Below, piece by piece: positions 54,501-61,985 of a DNA stretch of 64,000 nt. A program made the position numbers and the translations under genes. The stretch comes from Macrosoma leucophasiata (Eukaryota; Arthropoda; Insecta; Lepidoptera; Hedylidae), in the NCBI GenBank assembly GCA_036365455.1, contig JAWQUS010000023.1, forward strand, positions 9,238,001-9,302,000, read 5' to 3'. The stretch's first letter is position 1. Every line of letters starts with the position of its first letter. The notes beneath the pieces were generated by a model, which had not been told where the DNA came from, searched no databases, and was given only the letters and a program-made list of their open reading frames with translations.

Positions 54501-55756
54501 TAAGATCAGTATTGAGCATTGCTGCAAATGAAGGTCTAAATTTAACTCAATTCGATGTTTCTACAGCCTTTCTTAATGGTACGTTGAGTGAGGAAATTTA
54601 TATGAAACAGCCGGAAGGTTATACTGATGGCACAGGTAAAGTTTGTAAACTAAAGAGAAGCCTCTATGGGTTAAAACAAGCACCTAGATGTTGGAACCGA
54701 TGCATAGTAGATTATTTGAAAAGTATTGGATTTAATCAATGTGATAATGATCCATGCTTGTTCACAAGGAACACTAGTAGCAATAAAATTATATTGGCTC
54801 TCTATGTTGACGACGGACTTGTAGCAAGTAAGAACCCTAAGGACTCAGATAAATTTATTTTAGAGCTGAAGAGAAGGTTCAAGATAACTGCAAAGCCACT
54901 TACATACTTTTTAAGTCTCGAGATTGACAAAACGGAAGATGGCGTGAGATTATCACAAAAGCACTATGCATCCAAAGTCATAGATCGCTTTGGAATGACG
55001 GACTGTAAGCCCGTATCAACACCAATAATAAAAGATGGACCTACAGAATCTGAAAATGGTACTGAAGAGGTAAACTCTTTTCCTTATAGAGAAGCTGTGG
55101 GAGCCTTGGCTTACTTAATGGTAGGAAGTAGACCAGACCTAGCTTACGCTGTGAGTGTGGTATCCAGAGTTCTGGATAAACCTACAAAAGATGATGTTGT
55201 CAAAGTCAAGCGTATTCTAAGATATGTAAAAGGAACTTTAGACTCGAGCATCATTTATAAGAAAGGCTACAAGACAGGCATTTTAGAATGCTACAGCGAC
55301 TCAGATCACGCAGGAGATATGACAACAGGACGTTCGACGTCTGGCATCATATGTATGTACTCAGGAGCTGCTATATCCTGGTGTAGTCGAAAACAGACCT
55401 GTGTTGCTATATCGAGCACTGAAGCTGAATTAGTGGCATCTAGTGAAGCAGCAAGAGAAATTGTATGGCTTAAGAGATTATTCGGTGAAATATTAAGCCT
55501 GAAAGAAGTACCCAAGCTTAAGGTTGATAACATAGCTGCCATCAGAATTTCCCAAAATCCTGATATGCATAGACGCATCAAGCATATTGCTATAAGACAT
55601 TTCTATATCAGGGAACTTGTGACGAATGGCGATATATGCGTAGAATATGTGCCAACGGAATTCCAACTGGCTGACATCCTGACTAAAGCTCTACATAGGC
55701 CAAGAATGGCAATTATATCAGCAAATATAGGGCTAGTCCAAAAGGGAGGATGTTAA
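51560..55756 (+). CDS. Copia gag-pol polyprotein, 1398 aa, intact
   Basis: One frame without stops. Order: gag; zinc knuckle CKCNYCGEIGHRVRKC at about residues 235-250; aspartic protease motif WYVDNGATSH near 294-303; integrase with HHCC zinc finger (HERFAH...CTGC) near 437-475 and a DDE core (HTDVCGPF near 495, SDNGGEF near 557); reverse transcriptase with ARLVARGYTQ, QFDVSTAFLNG and YVDDGL near 1080; RNase H with YSDSDHAGD near 1245 and SSTEAEL. Protease-integrase-RT-RNase H is the copia (Ty1) order. Codons show no decay. The polyprotein would make particles, copy RNA to DNA and integrate it. Transcription is doubtful because the 5' LTR promoter is missing. Confidence 0.95.
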   Translation: MQSGMKMEIGNLDGNNYKVWKYKIQLLLRTAPGALEAVNGTLTKPNPPDKECSAKALADYNAELEHFSKVDSIALLMITTNMTEDTLEKVMRCSSAKMMWDELARLYDGCSDDRAYDLCMQFFKYTKDPIHDMATHMSYMKNLWHDLNKELSSQMTENLPEILIICKIFETLPEDYFTFKSSWLLMSKNDRNIDSLTTQLCAHERALTNKTDTSTSQEEALYVKKNKQVQKKFENCKCNYCGEIGHRVRKCKKWISDGKPPKITNNSTNLNLVLMHINTEPALNTAIAEDYDTWYVDNGATSHVTFRNDIFVNFEFFRDNFTVTIANGCVIKAIGKGSVDIEAKVNGKISRIRLTDVWYVPDIKRNLFSVLAAQDVLNKSMFMSDRETCSLKVNGKVMLVGKRVKNGGLYKLHVHTLKNITPNLNTITSTDNNILQLYHERFAHQNKRHVKKVIEKEFGIKVNLDSELCTGCIYGKMHRRKFGTRDRANNPGERIHTDVCGPFPNSFNKYKYFLLFKDDYSKYRHVYFLRHKSEVHMKLEQMIKECKINGHTVKEIISDNGGEFDNEKVRQILHREGIKQRLTMPYTPQQNGCSERENRTLVEAARSMMYAHEELPVASWAELIMTASYIFNRTAPTSEEEKSPHELWFNKKPSIKHLKIIGTECYAHVPKQKRTKLSRKAQKCILIGYDGDDGYRLLSNQNGKYNLIRSRDVTFKENVIESVGLEEEELEHKKVIDIHVPIDTENHPMHEAREDNSNHREFRTNDKPNSIDVPLESNDLFERNGDSDSVPVSSIIEPVSETSRHCDQRSEDQSVLPTSLEYECTEEGNEVVEMPEDLDQIGGISFREIEDEGQRTYRLRDRSKIRTSIRYNDYVMMSYAESLCQEDPTTYKEAVTSPQREQWLKAMDSEIKSLKEMKTWILVPLPKDRKTISCKWVYKTKTNADGSLDKFKARLVARGYTQKKGIDYEETFSPVAKMTTIRSVLSIAANEGLNLTQFDVSTAFLNGTLSEEIYMKQPEGYTDGTGKVCKLKRSLYGLKQAPRCWNRCIVDYLKSIGFNQCDNDPCLFTRNTSSNKIILALYVDDGLVASKNPKDSDKFILELKRRFKITAKPLTYFLSLEIDKTEDGVRLSQKHYASKVIDRFGMTDCKPVSTPIIKDGPTESENGTEEVNSFPYREAVGALAYLMVGSRPDLAYAVSVVSRVLDKPTKDDVVKVKRILRYVKGTLDSSIIYKKGYKTGILECYSDSDHAGDMTTGRSTSGIICMYSGAAISWCSRKQTCVAISSTEAELVASSEAAREIVWLKRLFGEILSLKEVPKLKVDNIAAIRISQNPDMHRRIKHIAIRHFYIRELVTNGDICVEYVPTEFQLADILTKALHRPRMAIISANIGLVQKGGC
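55741..55750 (+). other. Copia polypurine tract
   Basis: AAAGGGAGGA directly before the 3' LTR, overlapping the last codons of the polyprotein. Confidence 0.75.
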
Positions 55757-55913
55757 AGGAGTTTGGACGTCGATTTATTTTTAATTGTTTATAAAAATAG
55801 AATGTCATTGTCATATACATTTTTGTTAGAATTTTTACGTCTTAGTTACGAATAAAATCGATCTTGTGAAAATTAATAAACAATTATTTTTCATTAAAAC
55901 ACGAACCTCAACA
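55751..55913 (+). repeat. Copia 3' LTR, 163 bp
   Basis: Starts TGTTAAAGGAG at the polypurine tract and ends AACCTCAACA at the target duplication. The polyprotein stop lies in its first six bases. AATAAA at 55851-55856 could be its poly(A) signal. Confidence 0.85.
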
Positions 55914-55995
55914 GTAACGCATCTACATTTTGACCTTGGTCTTTGTGTGGGTGTCGAGAGGCTGCAGTCATCACTTTTTCATTAAATAAAAAACT
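55914..55995 (+). mobile_element. SINE family A, right part (copia host)
   Basis: Continues from 51338 with GTAACGCATCTACATTTTGA and ends TTCATTAAATAAAAAACTAG. Confidence 0.85.
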
Positions 55996-56220
55996 AGTGC
56001 AGTGAGTCAACCGAACAATAGCGGTTAAACTTAAACCATTCCAATGGGGCGGCAGTAAGTACAATAACGCAGGGAGCAGGCAGTAGCATCCTGCAACAGA
56101 ACTACCGCCACGATCGCCAGTCCGCATTCCAAGTGTGGCGATAACGATATCCCCCTTTATGGGTAGGCTTTGGTCCAGTTGTGGACATCTTTCGTCTGAT
56201 ATATATATTTTTTTGTATAG
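55996..56220. repeat. LINE-like tail remnant
   Basis: Ends CCAGTTGTGGACATCTTTCG, TCTGAT and a TA run, the form of many insect LINE 3' ends. No coding part seen. Confidence 0.4.
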
Positions 56221-56307
56221 AATTTATTAGGGACTTTGGGTCGTCGTGCGACTATGCCAGCCCCGTGGTTGCTAATTAATGTCACCTAATCAACAATATA
56301 TAATATA

Positions 56308-56570
56308 TCATATACCATTGCAAAGCATTTTACTAATATCACTCAGTGGGTCGGCTAAGATGCTTTGGATTTCACCTAAATTCCTTAAATCTACACCGTG
56401 ATCTTTTAATATAACAGATCTTAAAGTAGCGCTCCGTTCACACTCTATCACAATGTGGTACACATCCTCTAGCCTATCACAAGAGGTACAATTTGGCGAG
56501 TTCACTAGCCTCATTAGAAACTTAAAGCATTCGTCTGATAAGATGATGATGGGCAATGATTACAGTGCAT
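56308..56570 (-). pseudogene. LINE C-terminal zinc-finger remnant
   Basis: The minus strand reads RLVNSPNCTSCDRLEDVYHI then VIECERS, a C-x2-C-x8-H-x5-C pattern found at the end of some insect LINE polyproteins. The frame is closed by TAA just upstream, so only a fragment is left. Confidence 0.55.
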
Positions 56571-57002
56571 ACCAACACATACGTCCCTGACGTGAAATCT
56601 TCAACCTCAAACTCGTAGGAAAAATATAAATACTTACCTACATTTTTAGGATTCCGTAGCCAATTGGCAAAAATGAAATCATTCTAGATTACTCATATCT
56701 GTTTGTCTATCTGTCCGTCCGTATGTCGCAGCCACTTTCCTCCAAAACTATTAATTAGGGCTACATACTTGAGACTCCGTGATTGTATTTTTTTTATGGA
56801 TCGTCCAATTATTAAACATGTCATTATCGTTTTTAAACTTTAGCTGGCAAGTGTTCTTAAGGTGCTCAAAATAACATTTTAAAGCTGTTTCTTAGGCTTC
56901 GTACCTTGTTGTTTTTTTTTTTCATTTCTTTGTCAAGTACAAATCTTGTCCTGGGTCAATACCACCATCTCATAAGGCAGAGATTTCATGCTTGTACTCA
57001 TA

Positions 57003-57552
57003 CCCAACAACAAATATTGCACATCGAGCATGCAAAAGAGAATCGGCTAGTTTCGACTTCGTAGATTTTTTTTTTTATGTAATGGAGTGGTAAACAAGCA
57101 TGCAGTTCACATTGATGTTAAGTGATGACTGCAGCCTATAGACACCCACACAAAGATCAAGGTCAAAATGCAGATGCGTTACCACTCCTGAGGCCTAAGG
57201 TCTTATGCCTCTGTGCCGGAAATTACAGGGCCGTACATTACCACCTGACCGGAACACGATAGTGTTGAACACTACCATTTAGCGGCAAGTATATTAGGTA
57301 ATGCGGTGGTGCCTACGCCCGCGAGCTCCGTCACTGGAGCTCTACCACCAGTAGATCGATTATTTCTGCTGTACACTGCATACATCTGCCTACATAATGC
57401 TCTGATAGTCCGGTTTTGGTCAAAACTTGATCAAAACGGGTCGACAAACGTCACATAGGTAAGGTGCGAAAGAAATAACGCTCTACAGAACCGAAATAAG
57501 CCGAAGTCTCTTCCTAAGGTCGATGTGCAATATTTCTTGTACTGTACCTTGT
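57003..57552 (+). repeat. Dispersed repeat D4, split by SINE A
   Basis: Left part 57003-57074 and right part 57354-57552. The right part has AAACTTGATCAAAACGGGTC and AAGCCGAAGTCTCTTCCTAA, as at 21.2-21.5 kb. Confidence 0.65.
57069..57353 (-). mobile_element. SINE family A, best full-length copy
   Basis: On the minus strand it opens with a hairpin (TGGTGGTAGAGCTCC, GGAGCTC, then GGCACCACC) and ends CATTACATAAAAAAA. GTAGAT lies on both sides. Body about 270 bp. No clear tRNA or 5S box was found, so its origin is unknown. Confidence 0.8.
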
Positions 57553-57929
57553 TTTGACTATGGTAAACGTCACCGAGATCAAGGGAAATTCAGATTACCT
57601 TCTTAAATTATGACTGTTCTAAAACTTACTTTTCGTTGTCGTCATACAAACAAAGTAAGATTCCAATAACACTGCTATAAGACATGGTGCTATGGCCCCT
57701 GATCCTTTTGGCAACGGTAGCTGAAAATATAATTTAATGAAAAGCCCGACAAATGTTGATAATATCTTAATTAGATTTCAACATATACCGTAAAACGGGT
57801 AGGTACCGCAAAACGGAATGAACAAACCAAAAATATTTATAATTTTAGACATGTTGTTTTTCTAATCGAAACCTACAGTAATTGGACCCGGAACTTCAGC
57901 GCAATCGGCAAACTAATTTCATCCCAATT

Positions 57930-58570
57930 TACATCAATTTAGGTTACCGGGCGCCCAATGAAGGAGATCACGGAGGGATCCACGATATCGGAGGGAAAAA
58001 CCTAACTACTGCGTTTTGCTGACGACGTAGTTCTGTTTTCCCAAAGCGCTGTGGAACTCAAATAAATGCTCCAAGATCTGAGCACAGCAAGCTTTGAGGT
58101 TGGACTTCAAATAAATCAGTCCAATAGGTACAAAATTAATTACCAATAGCACGAGATATAGGGTTGACATAGATGGACAGGAAATACTTTTTGTCGATGA
58201 ATATGAAGCGCACATGGTGCGCGCGGTTGGTGTAGATCGTAAGCGATCTACTCGGTTAAGCGATACGGGCGCAGTCGGGTGTGTGATGGGTGACGGCTAG
58301 AGGCAAATTAAAATGCGCGTTTCCGTGCTTCGGAGGGCACGTTAAGCCGTCGGTCCCCGTTTCGAAAACAGACAAGACAAAGAAGATGGCCGGAGGGTTA
58401 ACAACGCTTGGAAGAGATACTGTCCATGAAGAACTTTATGAAAGGAGATCATCTGCTGTCCCTTGAGCGGGACCTGATCGAAAAGTGAATCCTGCCTGTC
58501 CTAACTGATGGGGCCCAAATATGGTCTGACTGATGTCCAAAAGACAGAAACCTAGAACCAAAAAAAGGCG
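57930..58570 (+). pseudogene. RTE-like reverse transcriptase remnant, split by a SINE
   Basis: LRFADDVVLFSQSAVELK carries the FADD catalytic motif, and GQEILFVDEY follows just before the SINE at 58207. NNAWKRYC, SMKNFMKGDHLLSLERDLIE and ILPVLTDGAQIW follow after it. Several stops and shifts make it inactive. Confidence 0.7.
58207..58366 (+). mobile_element. 5S-like SINE, head only
   Basis: From AAGCGCACATGG to CCGTCGGTCCCCG; the 3' body and tail are absent. The LINE frame resumes right after it. Confidence 0.65.
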
Positions 58571-58615
58571 CTACGAAGTTCGCCGGGTCGGAAATTGAGA
58601 TATACGTATAAATTA

Positions 58616-58745
58616 ACCCCCTTATTCATAAACGTACATTAGATACGTTTTAGCTATAGAATGCTTTGTCTTTGTCAGTTGCATTGTCAAATGCGCAGGA
58701 TAGAAAAAGACAAAGGATAGGAAAAGTTTATGAATAAGGGAGTAA
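58616..58745. mobile_element. Short TIR MITE, second copy
   Basis: CCCCTTATTCATAAACGTAC at the left and GTTTATGAATAAGGG at the right; sibling of 27002-27149. Confidence 0.65.
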
Positions 58746-59024
58746 AAGTTTAAACGAAATTTCAATATCGAGGCGGCATTTTTGCGGTGCCCAGGGGCGG
58801 CATTAATTTAAACCTGGCCCTAGTTGGACTGTCCCTAAGACGCAGGACATTGTGGTCTCGTTATGTATGACATAACCAGTCCAGCGCGTTGTATAGAGGT
58901 CAGTGGCAAGGATATATATAATTGTTGATATCCTTGCATAACTATTAGGTAGGTATATTACTTATTTATACATTCAATCTTGAAAGGTGACAGGATATTA
59001 ACTTGGATACGATTTTTTAAAGGA

Positions 59025-59210
59025 GACTAGCTGTTGTCCGCTGCTTCGCCCGCGTTGAAGTTTTTCCTGAATATTCTTTGCTATAAACCTCACGGAGGCC
59101 GAGACCTTTCCAACGAATGCAAAACCGTGGAAATCGGTTAGTCCGTTCTGGAGTTATAGCGTCAGGAAGGAAAAGCCGACTTATTTTTATATTATAGATA
59201 AGGGCTATAG
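59025..59210 (+). repeat. Dispersed repeat with CTGCTTCGCCCGCGTT head
   Basis: GACTAGCTGTTGTCCGCTGC at the start and TTATATTATAGATAAG at the end. A common insect form. Confidence 0.55.
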
Positions 59211-59264
59211 GTACTAACATTATCTTAAAATAACCAGAACAAGACAGCGTTGTTAGTTTTGTAC

Positions 59265-59452
59265 TGGTGGTAGAGTTCCAGTGTTGGAGCTCGAGAGCAT
59301 AGGTACCACCGCATTTCCCAAATTGGGTCATCAGACAGATTAAGTAACTCAAACTTTGGTACCTAATCTAATTGCCGCTAAATGTGTTCAGCACTATCGT
59401 GTTCCGGTCAGGGTATAGTATGGCCTTGTAATTTCCTCCAAACATTAGGTGA
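59265..59452 (+). mobile_element. SINE family A, 5' half
   Basis: Hairpin TGGTGGTAGAGTTCCAG and GAGCTCGAGAGC, then decay. An insert of about 50 bp follows CCGCATT. Confidence 0.6.
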
Positions 59453-59484
59453 ACAACTTAAATCTCAGGCATAGAATAAAGAAA

Positions 59485-59630
59485 ATAATAATAATATCAA
59501 TCCATTATAAGTCCCACTAGCGGTCACCCATCACACACCCGACCGCGCCCGTAATGCTTAACCGCCTAGATCGCTTATATTTACCGTGCTTACGATCTAC
59601 ACCAGCCGCGGGGCCAGGCGCGCTTCGCAT
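59485..59630 (-). mobile_element. 5S-like SINE with internal deletion
   Basis: The head joins the tail directly: on the minus strand GACCGCTAGTGGGACTTATA, then AATGG and (ATT)n. About 200 bp of body is missing between two GTGG words. Confidence 0.75.
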
Positions 59631-60444
59631 AAAAAAGAATAATATTTCATAACTCGGGAGCTCCAACGCATTGAAATCTCTGATTTTATGTAGATGTTTA
59701 ATATGTTTATGCTACAGTATTCACTTGCCACCAATGTTTAAACTGCTGGTTGGCCACTTAATGACATAAAAAATACATTGCTCGGTAGGTATGCACTCGC
59801 CTAATGAACGCAAACCACAGGCATGTATAGAAATGTCGGTCTCTATTACATTTTTATTCTGTCATTCTGTGCTATTACCATCTCCGCTTGCAATGTACTC
59901 GTACCTACTGCTGTAATGCGTCGGCTACACTTCAGCCACTGAAAATCTATGGTCAATTAATCTCAGTTTGGTTTTACCAACAGGCCAGCGCTAGCGTTTT
60001 GCGTGTAGGTGTGTCTATTGTCTACAGCAGTCTAGTCTTAGCTGACGCAAAATAGTTGTCCTGAGATTTATGTGTGATTGTAGAGATAGTGTTGCATTGG
60101 TATGGTGGGAGTCAAGCGGTGGCACTAGTCCCATCCCAATACTAAATTGAAGTAAAGGTCTTTTCCCTCTTATTTATTTAATCCGACGTTGTACATACAA
60201 CTCGCGATTCTTGCGAAGCACGACATTGTACCCGCGATCCTCAGATCAAGCGTTATTCATACACCACGGGACCAACTGAGTAAATTGGGTTACTAATCTT
60301 TATCTATTTTTCTACACATGGGACTTGGCGAGAATATAACAAAAAAAATGGTTGACTGTAAAGTCGGTTAACGGACGATAATTTTACGTGATAACATACC
60401 TACCTACCTTATTATACTCGTTTATGAAAACTTGCGTCACAATT
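59631..60444. other. No gene or repeat recognised
   Basis: Mixed AT-rich sequence without supported features. Confidence 0.4.
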
Positions 60445-60805
60445 CAAGTAATTCAAATAAAGCCATGGCTACTTTATCACAACATTTACGATGAAGTTTT
60501 GGAGGCAACCTGAAAGGCCGTGTTTTCGCACTGTTATTCTATTTCGCTATACACGGGCACTGTAGTACAAGATTAGCCCCGCCAAACAGACAGACAGACA
60601 GACAAAAAAGGTAAAAAATGTTGTTTTGGTATATGTACCGTGTATACATACACATGCATTTAGTAAAAAGCGGTTATTTAAATATTACAAACAGACACTC
60701 CAATTTTATTTATTTGTATAGATGTATAGATAACTCAAATCTACACCAAGAAAATGAAATAAAATAAGAGCACCATACGCCTCATTCAAAGTTCCCGCCA
60801 AAAAA
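60445..60805 (-). mobile_element. Retroposon H with a piece of repeat D3 in its middle
   Basis: H text at 60445-60560 and 60730-60800 (CACCAAGAAAATGAAATAAA) flanks an inverted D3 piece, 60569-60722. About 50 bp of H are missing at the join, so it is not a clean insertion. Confidence 0.6.
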
Positions 60806-61185
60806 ACCCGACGTTATCACGTGAAAAAAAAGATTTCCAACGTTTGTAGTTTGTAGAGTCACCTTTACATCAGGCAATCCAGTCACGTAGAATAGTTGCA
60901 AATAGATGCTCCGTCATCTAACTGTTGTAATCGGGTAATTCAATTTATTTCAATAAATGTCAATCTGGACGAAGCTATTTTTAACCGACTTCAAAAAAAG
61001 GAATAGAAATAGAAAATGTTTTTATTTCGAATAGATCTTTACAGATACTTTCAAAACGTCAAGAAATCATAAAATACCAAGAGTGAATAACCATAACATA
61101 TAGTAAAAGCAAAAACATTAAAAGTAAATTAAAATTAGAATTTAAACTACTTAGTTAAAACATAATAATGACAAAATTTTTCAAT

Positions 61186-61490
61186 TCCTTCAATGACGAT
61201 AAATGAAGAAAAAGAAAAACTTATTCGTCAAGATCAAAGTTATTCACTTAGCAGAGTTCCAAGTGCAGTCACTACTGAGAAGAACTCCTCTACCCAATAA
61301 ACTCAGTAAGAGCTCTTTTAAATAAGAGCTTAAATCTAGTACAGATTATCGTGCAAAATCAAATAATGTGAACGTCCATAGCATAGATGCAAATAAACAG
61401 CTATCTACTAAATTAGATGTAGCTCCTGCAAACCAGAATAGACCAGTCCCCACCAACAGCACCCGTTCACGAGTATGACGCATGTGACAG
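61186..61490 (+). repeat. Dispersed repeat D1
   Basis: Matches 3399-3672 for about 270 bp and runs into the minisatellite. Confidence 0.7.
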
Positions 61491-61493
61491 CCA

Positions 61494-61665
61494 TTCCCCT
61501 CCTCAACCATTTTAGAGGGAAGTGAGCAACCCGCCACACGACGCCGCCATAGCACTCCTCTACCATTTTAGAGGGAAGTGAGCAACCCGCCACACGACGC
61601 TGCCATTGCCCACCTCTACCATTTTAGAGGGAAGTGAGCAACCCGCCACTCGACGCCGCCAACTC
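61494..61665. repeat. 56-bp minisatellite, three units
   Basis: ACCATTTTAGAGGGAAGTGA starts at 61506, 61562 and 61618, giving an exact 56-bp period. The units differ at a few bases. The period is not a multiple of three, so open frames across it are chance. Confidence 0.9.
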
Positions 61666-61671
61666 TACCAC

Positions 61672-61985
61672 AAACTGCCTCGGTAGTGGTAGCGGGCCAC
61701 TATTACTACGCTGAGGTCCTGGGTTCGATTCCCGGGTAGGGGATTATCAGAGATAATGGTGTAAAGTCCTTTATCTCTGGTTCTATTAAGATTGTTCCAT
61801 TTTCTGGAAATTTCCCAGTACCTCGAAGTTTGGTAACGTGCCCGGAGATGTCAATAGTCTCGCCACCTGTTACATGGGCCAAAACGTAACCGGCGAATCA
61901 TGGGTCTTTGCATGTATGCTCGAATGCATGCATTTAGCTCTGCCTACCCCTTCGGGGATTAAAGGCGTCAAGTTACGTTACGTTC
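61672..61985 (+). mobile_element. SINE S2, near full length
   Basis: GTAGTGGTAGCGGGCCACTA, B box GGGTTCGATTCCCGGG, body TCTGGTTCTATTAAG, tail CCCCTTCGGGGATTAAAGG. Confidence 0.8.

Larger units (their letters stand above)
51339..55913 (+). mobile_element. Copia-type retrotransposon with inverted 5' terminus
   Basis: 4575 bp, flanked by GTAAC on both sides (51334-51338, 55914-55918). It has a primer-binding site, an intact gag-pol frame, a polypurine tract and a normal-looking 3' LTR. The 97-bp 5' terminus is not a copy of the 3' LTR start: its first 84 bp are the reverse complement of the last 83 bp of the 3' LTR. Confidence 0.9.

Noticed and set aside
61346..61593. Two overlapping minus-strand small proteins
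   Set aside because: They run through the 56-bp minisatellite in different frames.
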